Shown: in pieces, positions 39,101 to 51,200 of the stretch
Numbering within the stretch: the first letter of the stretch is position 1
Layout of the letters: each line of letters starts with the position of its first letter
NCBI GenBank assembly: GCA_905250885.1
Contig: CAJNOQ010000095.1
Coordinates: forward strand, 1 to 64,000
Source of the DNA: Didymodactylos carnosus
Lineage: Eukaryota; Rotifera; Eurotatoria; Philodinida; Philodinidae
Direction of reading: 5' to 3'
DNA: 64,000 nucleotides
The notes under the pieces: model-generated
Databases searched by the model: none
What the model was told of the DNA's origin: nothing
What the model saw: only the letters and a program-made list of their open reading frames with translations
Program-made: the position numbers and the translations under genes

Positions 39101-40169
39101 TTTTGGTGGACTTTAAAAGTCTATAACTGGACTTAAGTCTGCTTTTTTCCCCTTGACAAAAAGCCAGGTTTGTAAACAAAAATGAAGAAGAAAAACCCAC
39201 AACTCTAAAATTTTATTAGGTGCATATTTAAACTTACCCGGATCAAGTTGTAATTGAAAATCAGCAGCAGTTTCTTTTGTTTGACATTTCCTGTCTTTTT
39301 GTTGTCTTTGTTTAGCAGGTTTATATTTTTTTGTTAACGGCTGTTCTGTTTCATAAATTCGACATCGTGCACAATTATCATATTCAGAAATATTCGCTGT
39401 TGTATCATTATCGTTTGGTCGTTTCAATTGGGCTAACGTATGATCAATTAATTTCAAACGTTGACGAATCCAATCTGACTCAATTGATATCAAAGAGCTG
39501 AAAAAAATGATTCCATTTCAGATATCACCAAACATGAACATATAATATTCTCAAATAGCTCTCTATCAAAAACTTTATACTGATCGAAATACTTTATCAG
39601 ACTATGTACGAAATCCAAAACAATAGAAGGATTCTACTTTTTTATAGAAGAACTCACTTGATCGTTGACCTGGATATATCTATTTGTTGTTTATTATGAT
39701 CGGTATACATTTCCGAATTATTATTCGTCGAGGTCGTCCGAGTTCTAGTTTTGAGATTATTCTCAGTACTTAATTGCTTACATAAATGTTTTCGTTGTTG
39801 AATCCATTCGAGTCGTTTATTTAATTGCTGATAAAACTGATATTGTTTTGTTGATTGACTAGTGCGATTAAATCGCGCTGATGATGGTACATGATCAGTA
39901 GGAAATGTTAATGTTGAATAATTTGTAGATTTTATAGCAGTGTTAAATTCAAATTTTAATAACTGTCGAATAGAGCAATTTAGAATAGTTACTGGACCCA
40001 TAAATAATGTTTCAGTTGAATTCTGAATTTGATAAAATTCGTTCAAGTAAACAGGATCAACAATCGGTGAAAATGATACACGAGTAACTAATGACTGAAT
40101 AAGTTCTTTGACACTATTATTAATGTCGTCGTCGTAGTCGATGTCGTCTTCAATGAAATTTTCATTCAT
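36200..40169 (-). CDS. KANSL1: KANSL1-like protein with C-terminal PEHE domain
   Basis: KANSL1 is the scaffold of the NSL histone acetyltransferase complex; its PEHE domain binds the MYST enzyme KAT8/MOF. Five exons join in phase: 40169-39658, 39497-39238, 38175-38095, 38025-37879, 36681-36200, about 493 residues. The PEHE region is at about residues 354-410: SNEILTPLWRGL, then an acidic DDFEDVSDDSYIHRH segment and a CEQEQELWLHD end, parallel to the human YKEILTPSWREVD and [23 protein letters not shown]. Exon 2 holds a helical ISIESDWIRQRLKLIDHTLA segment and a CARC motif like the mid-region of KANSL1. It is much shorter than the human protein (about 1,100 residues). MSL1 also has a PEHE domain, but its N-terminal coiled coil is absent here, so KANSL1 fits better. 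Its start is the first ATG in frame; an upstream exon cannot be excluded. Introns 2 and 4 hold repeats. Confidence 0.8.
36900..37455 (+). mobile_element. Decayed LINE (non-LTR retrotransposon) fragment
   Basis: Pieces of a non-LTR retrotransposon polyprotein are readable on the + strand, antisense to the KANSL1-like gene and inside its intron 4. An endonuclease piece gives NMRSIPTKCDK (about 36926) and SVTEMWLDST (about 37027), the ITETWLD motif of APE-type endonucleases. It is followed at once by a reverse transcriptase piece, RPISLPPIMSKVLERLVFTK (about 37076), then LSVFLDFSET (about 37250; compare VFLDLSKAFDT), then GISDELLQLFWSYLS. Endonuclease and transcriptase motifs are far too close, so hundreds of codons between them are deleted, and the frame shifts and stops in several places. 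The type looks like the CR1/L2/Jockey group. An old, dead copy. Confidence 0.75.
38690..39135. repeat. Two word-repeat arrays in KANSL1 intron 2
   Basis: At about 38715-38820 the words CAGATTTA and TAATCTGA alternate (CAGATTTAGATCAGATTTTT, ATTCAGATTTAATCTGAATA). At about 38950-39135 the words GGACTT and AAGTCC/AAGTCT recur (TTGGACTTACG, GGTGGACTTTAAAAGTCTAT, AACTGGACTTAAGTCTGC). The two arrays use different words but share the design seen at 13.6, 14.7 and 21.2 kb. No protein coding. Confidence 0.5.
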
Positions 40170-40689
40170 AGCAAACAACGACCAGTATCAATACTGTTGT
40201 CGTCTTTCAACACAGTGAAAAACATGCAACTTGATAAGAACGATTAATAAATCAATAGAAAATAATAAAATTAAAGTAGAAAAGATATTTGAAAACGCTT
40301 GAAAACTTGTTGTTTTACATCTGAAATGTTCAAACAATTTAGTCCCTTCATTCCGTACACGGACACTTTATTCAAAGCTCAAAAAGTATATCCGATTAGA
40401 TTCATCGAAGAAACTGCACAAGATTTCGCCCACAGAACAAGTTCTTGATGAACAGATAACTTCAGAAATGCTACAGAACGGTGGAACTCATTATTTAGCA
40501 ATCTCAGCTCTTTCTCTATTCTAGTATGACTAGTCCGAATGATTCACAACATTTGATAGCTTATAATTGTGGTAAATAGTCTACGTTCTGTGAAACGACA
40601 AGCCACATGGAGAGAGGAAGAACATACTATAGAATGTAGAAAAAGAAGAAATGTTATTATGTAATCCACGTGGTCAGATAAGCTACAAT

Positions 40690-40825
40690 AACGGTCAGAT
40701 GGAGCCATCCATATCCGTGAATTCTATACATAAATCTCCACTATCAACGTAAAGGTGGCGACTTTAACGTTGACAGTAGAGATTTATGGATAGAATTTAA
40801 GGATGTCATTTGATCTGCAATGACA
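40690..40825. repeat. Short fold-back element
   Basis: ATAAATCTCCACTATCAACGT at the left of the centre and ACGTTGACAGTAGAGATTTAT at the right pair closely around a 16-base loop. Pairing extends outward with mismatches (ATTCTATACAT/ATGGATAGAAT). Confidence 0.7.
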
Positions 40826-41117
40826 GCGTCGTAAAATGACAACAAACCATCTTTTTTTTTCACTAAACTTGTACCTCCGAGGTCCCTTACTTTTGAATAT
40901 TTTTTTTTTGAAATAGCTCGAACAGATATTTTCATTAGAAGAAAAAAAAGTTATTTATTTACGTTATTCTTACTTTTTATAATTAAATTCGTTTTATCAA
41001 AAAAATAGAAATAATACAAAAACGGAGGTGACACATACGTAGCATCATTGGTCGAAGCTCTGATACAAAATATGTTATTGAGCGCCAGAATCAACGTAAA
41101 TCACATTAATACTAGCG

Positions 41118-41410
41118 TGATCCGTGAGCTGACGACTAAATGCATTGGCTCTAGTGACACTAACGCGCTCAGAAGTTTAAAAAGTGAGACTCAAATTCAC
41201 TGGACGAAGATTTCAAATTTAAACAAGCTTCAAATGACATTTGATTTCCACATGTTTCTGTCTTCTGCCTAAGTACTATTACTGATATATTCATCGAAAT
41301 CAAAAACATTCACTCAGTGTATTTGAGTCTGACTTTTTAAACTTCTGAATGCTTTAGTGACACTAAAAACCAATACATTTAGTCATCAGGGTAGGCCAAC
41401 GCTCAATGAA
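41118..41410. repeat. Fold-back element
   Basis: The left arm GACTAAATGCATTGG...TCAGAAGTTTAAAAAGTGAG (about 41128-41205) is mirrored by the right arm CTGACTTTTTAAACTTCTGA...CCAATACATTTAGTC (about 41325-41385). A 74-codon frame crosses it but is a by-product of the repeat. Confidence 0.75.
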
Positions 41411-42775
41411 AGAAAGCCTAATAAAAGCTTATCTTGACCGGTGTTAGTATTATTTGAGTTTCTATATTCTCAAAGACTTTTTTGTGTTTTAGTGTTTCAT
41501 CAATTCTCCTTCTACTTGCAAACGTTCACCTACATTAACAAACATAGGCGGTTATCACATAGGCTTGAACCGTGGTTTTGAATATATTGAAAAAGCACAT
41601 ATTTCAATGAGTTTAGTTCTGCTCTTGATTTATTTTTATTCAAGTATTATCTCCAAAATATTTGGTAAATAGAAACTATGAGTCTTCTACATATGAGATA
41701 AAAGTGGAAGCCGATAAGGTACAGCTCATCCTTTAGCATTCAAAATATCTAACTGTATCATGAAAACATTTGACTTCCCAACTGTGAAACATTATTTAGA
41801 TTTAAAATTCGGAGTATCCCAAGGCAAGAAAAATAGGCTATCAAGCTTCATAGGGGACGCTAACGTTTACTTTAAACATTAATTTAATTAATCACTTTTA
41901 AACATTAAAGGACGTGTTTTGAAACGTTCAGAAATATGAAATCGATGATCGTGAGCACAACAATCCCTTTCGATAATCTTAAAAATGTTCATTAAGCCGA
42001 AAAAGATTTACAAAGAAAGTCAGTTTAGATTATTTTGCCTGAATATGTTATTCACAGTTCAGACAAACTCTTATTTGAGCGAAAAAATACAGATATACGA
42101 CATATGTATGTAAATCAAGCTGAAGTAAAAATTACAGTTCCGCTAGAGCACTAAGAAATCCAGAACTGTTTGATTTAAGCAAAATTCATTTTAACTTAGG
42201 AATCCCACATTGGAAATTAAATGTAATTAATCTTCTTGAAAAATAAAACAACTTTTTACCTCTGTAAAATGTGCTCTTTTACAGAAAACAAATCAGTAAA
42301 TGTACAAATGTGAAAAGTTTTATCTATCGAAGTATATATGTTTGTTTCGTGTCCTTTCCAATGTTACAAAACGATAAATAAATAGTTTATTTATGAATTA
42401 TAAAAAAAGGACGAGTCTCGATAAGAATACAATAATGAGCAAAAGTCCAAACTCTTTACGTATAAAGGATCATTCTCTGATTTCGATGCAAGCACTTCTA
42501 CATCATATAATATCAGTAAATTATTGGATGCTATGCATAACAATTTTTCAGAAATGAATTAAAATTTGAAATTGTTCTGTTGAATGTTGTTAAATATAAA
42601 ATGAGCTAGATTACAAAAATAAAATGTAAACTATAACTTAACAAGTAGAATAATCATATTTATTATTGAATCAATTTACTGAGAGTGTAGAGGACATATA
42701 GTTCTTTTTTATTCTTTTGGATGGCACATTGCACAAGTATAGCAGTATATTATATGGGGAAAATGTGTTTTGATC

Positions 42776-44535
42776 ACAAAATTAGTTAGTAGACAGACAA
42801 CAAAAAGAATTTAAAGAAAATACAACAAGAAATATGAACAAAAGAGAAGTTTAATTTAATTTCTTTTAGTTTCTTTTGATCGTCTTAGATCGTCAGTGGA
42901 TACAAACAATTAAAATACACAAATTGAACAAAATTTTCTTTTGTTTAAGGGTATCCCCCCTCTTTTTCTACCTTGTTGCCAAATGTGGAGCACACGTCCG
43001 ATTGAGCTCAAATTTATAGCAGAGATAGAACATCGAAAGAGAAACTACATGTATTTTTGCCCAGAATTTTCTGACATGTTCTTCTATGGATTTTCTAGAA
43101 AACTTCAGTTTTTATCCGGTCACATTATAACCCCTCGAAAAAATGGTCTGATCGAGCTTAAATTTTTATCTAAGATACTTTAGGTTCTATCTCAGGTTCT
43201 AAATTTTTTTTCTGAAAAATATGCTTTCCTTCTTGAGATATTGAAGAATGCCAAAAATCCTGTATAAAAAACCGGGTTTTTATTTTAAAAACCTTCCTTT
43301 AAAACTTTTCCAACCGAATGTTGAAGTCGACAACGCTTAAGAAAAATTTAGAACCTAAGATAGAGTTTGAAGTATCTGTGGTAAAAATTTGAGCTCGATC
43401 AGACCATTTTTCGAGAGGTCGTAATGTGAGTGGATTGAAGAGACTATCGAAAAAACGCATAGTAAGAAAAACACATATTGTATACAGAGCTCTGTTTTTC
43501 AGGGCATTTGCAGCAATGCTTATATCTCCACGAAAACTGATCGGAAAGTTCTGGAAAACATCTCATTTTGAAGAGCATCCTTTCTTCTATCATGCTATAA
43601 ATAAGGAAAAATTTTTGAATACATAGGAAAGGAGAGAAAAATTTACGAACCTAAAAAATTGAGATTTTCTAGGCTTTGAATGAAAATTTTCTTTATGAAT
43701 GGGCAAAAATTTTAATACGCATAATAAAATGAAGATTACTGCTGTTACTTTATTATGCGTATTTGAATGAAAAATTTAAAAACTTCATAATTTTTTCAAG
43801 GAAGGTCGTGGAGAGCTGGGAATGGTCTCGTTTTATAGCCCAGACTTTCCTCTACATTAGACTATGTTCAACTCAAAATGAAAACTTTTCTGCAAAAAAG
43901 AGGGAGAGGAATATCCTTAATAATACATAGGAACTTCTGACATACATACAGTAGATGACGGCAACTTCAATTGCTGATAATAAAATTTGAAGAAACTTCA
44001 ACCGTTGACTTTTTAGAGTTTTCTCCATCATGTTTGATGAGCTCTATCCCATTTTAGTTTAAATATTAGTTGTCTTTACAGTTCAGTCTAAAGAAATTTC
44101 CTCTTAAGATATAAATCTTCTACATGTTTGGTTTTCTTTCTTTCTTTATTCTTTTTCTTTTAAATTTTGTAACTTGCACAAAGCAAGAATTTCCTAGATT
44201 ATGAAAGAAACAGATAGTATAAAAAGTTAAAGATGCTCTGTCATGATACAGTTTTTGTCATCTACTGTATGTATGTGCACAAATTCCTATGTATTATTAA
44301 ACAAAAGGAAATTTTGTTCAATTTGTATATTTTAATTTAATTTTAAATAAATAAAGTTTATTACGAAGGAAAAATATTTATTTAAAAATATAAAAAGATT
44401 TGATAAAACCATTAAAATTATCTAAGAAGAATTAAAATGAAAAGAAATTAAATTAAACTTCTGTTCTTCCTCTTGTATATATTTTCTTTATATTCTTTTT
44501 GTTATTTGTCTACTAATTAATTTGGGGATCAAAAA
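42776..44535. mobile_element. Long-TIR palindromic element (host of a nested insertion)
   Basis: The left arm at 42776-42948 plus 43921-43962, and the right arm at 44254-44530, are inverted copies. Examples: TTAGTTAGTAGACAGACAAC at left against TTATTTGTCTACTAATTAA at right, AGAAGTTTAATTTAATTTC against its complement at about 44445-44463, and CATACATACAGTAGATGA against TCATCTACTGTATGTATG. The left arm is split by the TTAA-flanked element at 42949-43916. Without that insert the element would be about 790 bp. No transposase gene is present. Confidence 0.8.
42949..43916. mobile_element. 968-bp TTAA-target element nested in a palindromic element
   Basis: TTAA at 42945-42948 and again at 43917-43920. 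The left end reads GGGTATCCCCCCTCTTTTTC and the right end, read inward, GGATATTCCTCTCCCTCTTT, so the termini are related inverted repeats. An inner inverted repeat joins 43125-43205 (CCCCTCGAAAAAATGGTCTG) to 43330-43430 (CAGACCATTTTTCGAGAGG). The flanks rejoined at a single TTAA equal the uninterrupted sequence in the other arm of the host palindrome, which proves the duplication. The TTAA target suggests piggyBac-type mobilisation. No intact transposase. A relative lies in ICE2 intron 9. Confidence 0.82.
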
Positions 44536-45747
44536 TATTGATACCTATATTATATTGCCACCATGCTGATTTGGATAATGATGAAAGTGAACTTAAATAT
44601 ATAGGTAACGATAAAAAAAACAACCTCAAACCATATTCAGTAGTCAATATTCTTTCTCTCTTCAAATTGAATTCATGAAATTCATATTAAAAACTAGATG
44701 AAAACAAATGAAACATGTGTCGATGTATAAAAGTCATTTAATTTCATAAAAATAGTGCTCTTCTAGGATGACATTTTGTCAAAACAAAAAATTCGGATAC
44801 TTTCTGTTCAAGGTAAAATTCTTCATTTTTTTTGAATTTTTTGAGCAATCCTATTTCAATAGTCAACATTTTGATAAGAAGCACAAAAAATTGTTTTTAC
44901 TTTGTGTCACAGGCTGTAAAATTGAATAGATATTTGGATTAAAAACATAAAAATCAAATTGTGCATTTTTTATATAATATAAAAGAGTTAAATTCTAAAA
45001 TAAATTCTTTTTTTATACAAATAAAGATATTCCCCATGAGATTTTGGTTTGATTGATCGACTAATCGATCCATCACAGTTCATGGTGATTGTAAACAAAA
45101 CTGCAATTTCATGGTGCAACAATCACGATTAAAAAAATCTCATAGGTAACTATTAAATAACTCACACAAATAAGTTCTCAGTAAATAATCTTGTATCAAA
45201 GTTATGTATAGTGATTTTTTTCTATAATTTAAATATTTGTATATTTGTGTTTTGACGAATGTACATTCTTTCATTCATTCTTACAAAGGTGTTCTCATTA
45301 ACTCGTGCACGAGTCAAAAAAGGAAAATCTTATGGTTTATGTTTTTATTTGAATAGAAACAAATAGGTATAAGCACACTTTATTTGTCCAAGAGGAAAAA
45401 AATATAATTTTTTTTATTTTAATTGATAATAATGATGAGAAGGTCGATATACTATGAAAAATGAAGTCATACAGATATTTTAATCACTCTGAAAAGAAAA
45501 CATAACATGAATAATAATAAGTTTACTCCTTTTATACTTATGCAAAAAAAAAAAAAAAAAGAAGTCATCCCTGTCATTTACATATATGTGCGTGCACAGA
45601 CATCAAACATAAGCCATATAAAAAAGAAAATATTGAACATTTTTTTTTTTTTTTTTTTTTTTTTTTTGTTTTTTTAAAAAAAAAATTTGTGGGATTTTTT
45701 TTTTTTAAATTTTACGTTTTAACGGGGTTTTTTTCAATTATTATTGT

Positions 45748-45757
45748 NNNNNNNNNN
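45748..45757. other. Assembly gap (10 N) between low-complexity contig ends
   Basis: Ten N bases. The sequence after the gap (45758-45850) is a noisy copy of the sequence before it (45541-45650): TCATCCCTGTCATTTACAT becomes TCATCCCTTTTATTTAAAT, and GCCATATAAAAAAGAAAATA becomes TCCATATAAAAAATAAAATA. Sequence from about 45640 to 45870 should not be trusted. Confidence 0.9.
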
Positions 45758-47099
45758 AAAAAAATAATTCATCCCTTTTATTTAAATTTATTTGGGTGCA
45801 AATAAATAAAAAAAAATCCATATAAAAAATAAAATATTTTAAATTTTTTTTTTTTTTTTTTTTATTTATTGAGTTATGAAAAACAAGAATTTTTTTCCTT
45901 TTTTTCTTAGAATAGAACAAAAAGAGAAAGTGATGTGTTATTTGTGGCATGAGGTAGTTGAAAAGATGTTTTTCACTAGTGAAACAAATCGACAGAAATA
46001 TAAAATAAAAGAAGAAATAGTGATACGTTTCAATTTCATGATAAAAGGTAAACAAAAAGTATAATCGATAAAATGTCAGGATACAAACGAAACTATTTTT
46101 TATGTTTAGTGGAGAGAGCAATTATAAATCTAGATGCAAGTTTTATAACTCGTCTGATTTTTGTTATTGCTCTTTAAAAATTAAAGTAAGACTCATATTA
46201 CACTTAGTGAGTTATTATTACTTTTCGTGTTTAAGATGTAATTGAAAATTTTTGAAAAAGTGAAACTGTTTTCTCAAGGAATGTTTTTGTTAGAGAGCGA
46301 ACGAGAGGAAAAAACAGAAAAACAACGATATTTTTCCTCTCTTTTAAAGGGAATATAAAACGGAAGAGAAAGGAGAACGTTTACAGTGTTTTTCAACGGC
46401 TGTTAGGCAGTTAGCAATTTTTTATTACATATCCCGTAAGAAAAATAATAATTTTACGAAGTCTACTTTTTCAAACTCATATAACACACGATAAAAAAGA
46501 TATACCACTAACAGCTGGTTAATGATCCATTATTAGGCCGTTTAATGAACTTTAAACAAGCTAAAGTTGTATATTAATGGTATCTGTTTGACACTGTTTT
46601 AAGATGGTTAACTGATCATTTTTCAAATTAAATGCTAAGGATGTTATTCGATAGAGGGAGTCTAGTTACTTATAATATATCGATCCACAGAGTTGTTCAA
46701 ATTTTGTTCGTTGATATTTCGTAGTTTCGAAAAAACTACTCGAATCTAGTATTGCGAATGTTAATAATATCTGCAATACTGAATGTATTGTCCCTAAATC
46801 GTAAAAACTACTCGAATAATCTGTTCTTGCATCTTTTATTTTTTTACTTACGTGTCTACTGTACTACGAGAAAAATAGCATCCTATGATCGAGAATATTT
46901 AAGATCAATGAAATGTTTTGTTGTTGAATGTTAGCATTACGAACATCTAAGTTGTAGCCTATTCTAAATTCTTAAAACCCCGATACTAATTTTACTGTCA
47001 TTCCTAAAAATAGTGACAGGAATTAATTATGCACTGTTTTTGATGATCAGAGGACTATGTTTTTGTTTGTAGAAGAAGATTAGCGTCTTTCCAGTTCCA

Positions 47100-47690
47100 T
47101 GATTACGTAAATTATTGTGTATGATGTTGAATACGACAGTAAACAGTATAGTAATTTGACATATACGTGTCGTATCATGCCGTATTCTCATGTGCAGTAT
47201 TACAATGTCGTATTTCATCAGAAGGAAATAACGACATTATACAATTAAATACGACACACCGTATTTCGTCTCAAATAGTCGTATTTTTGGGGCTATTTTT
47301 ATTTTTTAATTTTCCAATTAAATTTTTAAAAGTTTTCCGTACCAATATTTTCCCATACAGAACATGTCCAAATGTGTCCTTAAATGATACTTGCAATAAA
47401 TTTTATAAGGTCAAAACGGACTTTACATGTTTTTCTTAGAATTGATTACTCTTTTATACTCTGCTAGTGACAAAGCAAAATGCTAAATGAGAAAAATACA
47501 CACGATGAAAATACTGCACGTATACGACACTTTACAACAGTTGTTTACTTTTTGTGTAAAAATTTTTGAAAATATTTTCAGCATGATCTTAAATGGCTGG
47601 CGTAACAGCATCGTATTTCATCGTTTACATGGCACATCACGTATACGACTGTCATATTTCATCGTATTTTAAAGTCGTCTACCGCCTTTG
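47100..47690. repeat. Array of GTCGTATT/AATACGAC words
   Basis: The word CGTATT or its complement recurs many times: GTGTCGTATCATGCCGTATT, ATGTCGTATTTCATC, AATACGACACACCGTATTTC, then after a word-free middle CACGTATACGACAC, ATCGTATTTCATCG, CACGTATACGACTGTC, CATCGTATTTTAAAGTCGTC. As at 21.2 kb the words sit at both ends of a stretch with an ordinary middle, which suits a decayed hAT-like element. Confidence 0.55.
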
Positions 47691-48270
47691 AGCTTGGACT
47701 TGGGATTAGTTAACAATAGTTAGTTAAGATAAATCAGTTAAGCAGACAGATCAAATTCTGATCCACTCTTTGAAATATATAAAATTGCCGTTATTTGTTT
47801 GTCTTTGAACTTTTTTTAATGTATAACAGTGCTTATATTTATTTTAAAAGAGAAACACGATTAGTTGGAGTTGGACAAGTTTTTTTTGATTGTTGCAATC
47901 TTCTTGAGTTAGATTTTCTTTTAAAAATACTTTCGATAATCTTTTATATGAAGAGTTAAATTTCAATGTCTACATGAATGTGTGATATGCCTATGAATGT
48001 ATAAATGAGTGAGCATTTCGTTTTTTTATTTAAAAAAAAACGTTCTCTCTTCCACTCGAATTTGTGTAGTGCTTTGTTTACTTGAAAGAGTAAAAAAAAA
48101 GAAAAAAAGAAAAGTTCTTGACTGTTATGGACAGCAGTAATAATAAAATCAAAAATGAACAAAGTATCTTTCTTTCCTCTCTTTTAAGATAAAAATTGTT
48201 GAAATATGTTGAATTAATTTTTCATTTGGTCTCATTTGTGTGTGCATGTGTGTTGTGTTCGTCTTTCACC

Positions 48271-51200
48271 ATGAAATTAAGTACACTTGATACAAAAGAC
48301 CCGATTGATTTTAATAATTTGACAATAATTACCCATCCAAAACCGCCACGTCGTAGACAAAGCGGTGCAACCTATATACCATTTCGTCCATATGTCAAAT
48401 GTCTTAATAGTATACGCCAACAACATTCGTTTACAGATGGAAAAGCAAGCTGGCTTACACAGGGAAAAGACGAAATTTTTTTTACTCAACAAAATGCAAG
48501 ATGTATTGGAACATTATTAGACGATTGTGGTATATCCGATTCTATTCGATTAGATATTGAAGCCGAATCAACGAAATTACCGATGATGTGTAAACTATGG
48601 ATTATAGGTAAGTTAGGTCCTTCGTTTGCTTATATTAATTAAATTATTTCTTTGTTTAGTTGATGGTGCTGTTGTGGAGCGAGGTAAAGCACACATGGTT
48701 CAAGATGCGGCTATTCAAGTTCATACCGGTGGTCGATCTCGTCGGAATTTAACATTAAATGATAGCGCTTCACGAACAACAACCTATGATAGACGACGTC
48801 GTCAGAGTTGGCATGATATTAGTGAATATCGATCGGTACCGTATTACCAGTACTCACGTCCAGCGAAAGATTGTCCACAAACGGGTGTTCAGTGTAATAG
48901 GGATTTAGAAACACCACTGTCCATGATAACAGAAACATCAGATGATACAAAGCTAATCAAAGAAGAAAAAATTGTCACACAAGAAAAGAAATCAATTATG
49001 ACGCAAACTGAGTGAGTATAACGTGTAATTCAAGCAATTTGACTTGGTACGAAAGGCTATAATTACTTTATTAGAAACACGTGATATAATCATATTTGTC
49101 TCTTTTTACCTGATTAGATCTTGCTGCACTTTGTGATTCCAAGTAGTGATTAGGAAATGAATAAGACTCACCATGATATTGTATATTTTAGATCAACACA
49201 TGATAATAGTTCAACGCAAACAAATTTCGAATATGTTCATTTTTATCATTTATTGAGTCATCAAAGTACAGCTATTCTATCATCCATGGTAGATCCTGTA
49301 CTTTATCATCATCAATCACATTTAACAGCTGAAAGCTATTCATGGGAAACAACGGAAACGTTTCGAAATGGTGTTAGGTATAACAATGTCTTCGTATCAA
49401 CTGGTGATGATTATCCAAAATGGTGGATTCAAGTTTTAAGTACTGCGAGTATATTATCAGAAAAATCGATCAATGTTCAAGAACAACAATCGATCATAAC
49501 AATGTCTAGTCCACGAATGCAAGAGCAAGGTGTTCAAACCGAACGTAAGCAGTCTCGTCAACAATCATCATCGTCTCTATTAACAGAGAAGAACTTATAC
49601 GATGATTTTGACGAAAACAATCACACTCGTATGCGAACAAATAGCGGTTATTCATCACAAAATGAACATTTACGATCAAAAACAAATTCACGTCTATCTG
49701 ACTATTACAGTAGCGATTTAGACGGTAATTTGACAACAGCAAATAATAATAAACGAGCTGATCAATCATCATCTCGTTTAAGCGATTATTTATCAATTAA
49801 AGAAGAAGATGGTCAAAATAAAAATAGCTCTTCCTCTCAAACTCATTCACCATCACGAGGAGGAGGAGATCATCTGGATTATAAACAATTTGAATTATCA
49901 TTAAACACTTTACCGATTAATAATCATCATTCATTAACTCGTCAATCAGATGTTAGTTTAAATTTATCATCTTCACATATTTTACGTTCACCATTTCAAC
50001 GAAGTAGTACAACAGCAGCAAGAAATCGAACAAGTTCAGAAATATCAACAATTCTAGACAATAGGCAACATCGAACAGGAGCAATAATAGCAACAAAATG
50101 GGAACCAACATCAACATCCATACTTATTGATGATAAAATGATAAAACGGGAAACACGAAGTGATGTTGAAAGTGATGATTCGTATGTTCCATCATTATCT
50201 GAAATAGATCGTATTTTAGAAATATATCGACAACAAGCACTTCTTGAAATTAGTCAGCGATCAAATATCGATAAAACAAATATGGTATGTAAAAATTACT
50301 ATACTAAAATATTATAAAGTCTTTTTGTTTGATTTACTTTTATCAGGATTTATTTGTCTAAATATTAGTTTAGTCTAAATGATATGTATTAGTTGAAAAT
50401 GAAAATATATAATTTGTACTTGAAATCAACGTAACATTTGACCACTATGCTAAGTGTAATAGAAGTCGTCTGTTATGAATTAGAAAAAGTTGAACAACCT
50501 TGAAGATCTGTGTGTGTGTGTGTGTGTGTGAGATTTTTCTTTTTTTCTCAATAATAGTGAATTTTGTCTTCTGCGTTACATAGGAAATGGAATTATATAC
50601 GGGTAATGAACATTCAATTCGATCATCAAGACACAATTCAGTAAATGTTATTCCATCACAGGGTACTATAGCAACAATAGCAACAAAATATCGTTCAATT
50701 AAACCAACAAGCCAAGACATGATCAATGCATATATGGATGAACGTTGCACTGCATGTATACCACGATTATTAACATCACGACTAGAACCATCACTTGCAC
50801 TACCACCCATATCAGAATTATCACTAATCAAACCGGAATATGTTGAATTGAACTATAATAATTATTGGAGTCCATGGATTGCGTATAATGAACAACGTGT
50901 GAATGATTTACAAAAACGAATTGAATTGTTACTCCAAATTGATGATGATCAAGATTTATTGACATTGACAGCTCCGTCTCTAATATCCTCATCAAATAGA
51001 ACAGTTACGCAACATATTGATGATATTTTATTACAAGATAAATACAATGATAAACATCATTTCTTAGGACATCGTGCACTTACTTATCCATCGACAAACA
51101 GTAAATCGAGTAGCAGCATTACACATGCTAATGGTAGATAAGATAAATCTGAGTATAGACACTTCTGTTACAGATAATTTTTATGTATTATCTATTTTTA

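Larger units (their letters stand above)
40170..42770. other. Intergenic stretch with two fold-back repeats
   Basis: No exon supported. Contains the inverted repeats at 40690-40825 and 41118-41410, listed separately, in AT-rich sequence. The promoter of the KANSL1-like gene must lie at the left edge. Confidence 0.45.
44536..48270. other. Repeat- and low-complexity-rich intergenic stretch
   Basis: Contains a short inverted repeat at about 45040-45147 (CATGAGATTTTGGTTTGATT with the diverged complement AATCACGATTAAAAAAATCTCAT), long A and T runs, a 10-base N gap and a word-repeat array at 47100-47690. No exon supported. Confidence 0.45.

Noticed and set aside
41048-41272. 74-codon frame on the + strand
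   Set aside because: It spans the left arm of a fold-back element and ends within its loop; explained by the repeat.
43426-43626. 66-codon frame reading SGLKRLSKKRIVRKTHIVYR
   Set aside because: It lies inside the TTAA-flanked non-autonomous element, partly in its inner inverted repeat, and has no transposase signature.
45741-46121. 126-codon frame on the - strand across the N gap
   Set aside because: Runs through undefined bases and homopolymer noise; an artefact of low-complexity sequence.
48196-48270. Hydrophobic N-terminal extension of the orphan gene (signal-peptide-like)
   Set aside because: The upstream frame opens with TTG codons, not ATG; the first in-frame ATG with a CACC context is at 48271.
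49506-50831. Long antisense frames within the orphan gene
   Set aside because: Shadows of the coding exons caused by codon bias; the + strand exons have consistent phases and splice sites.
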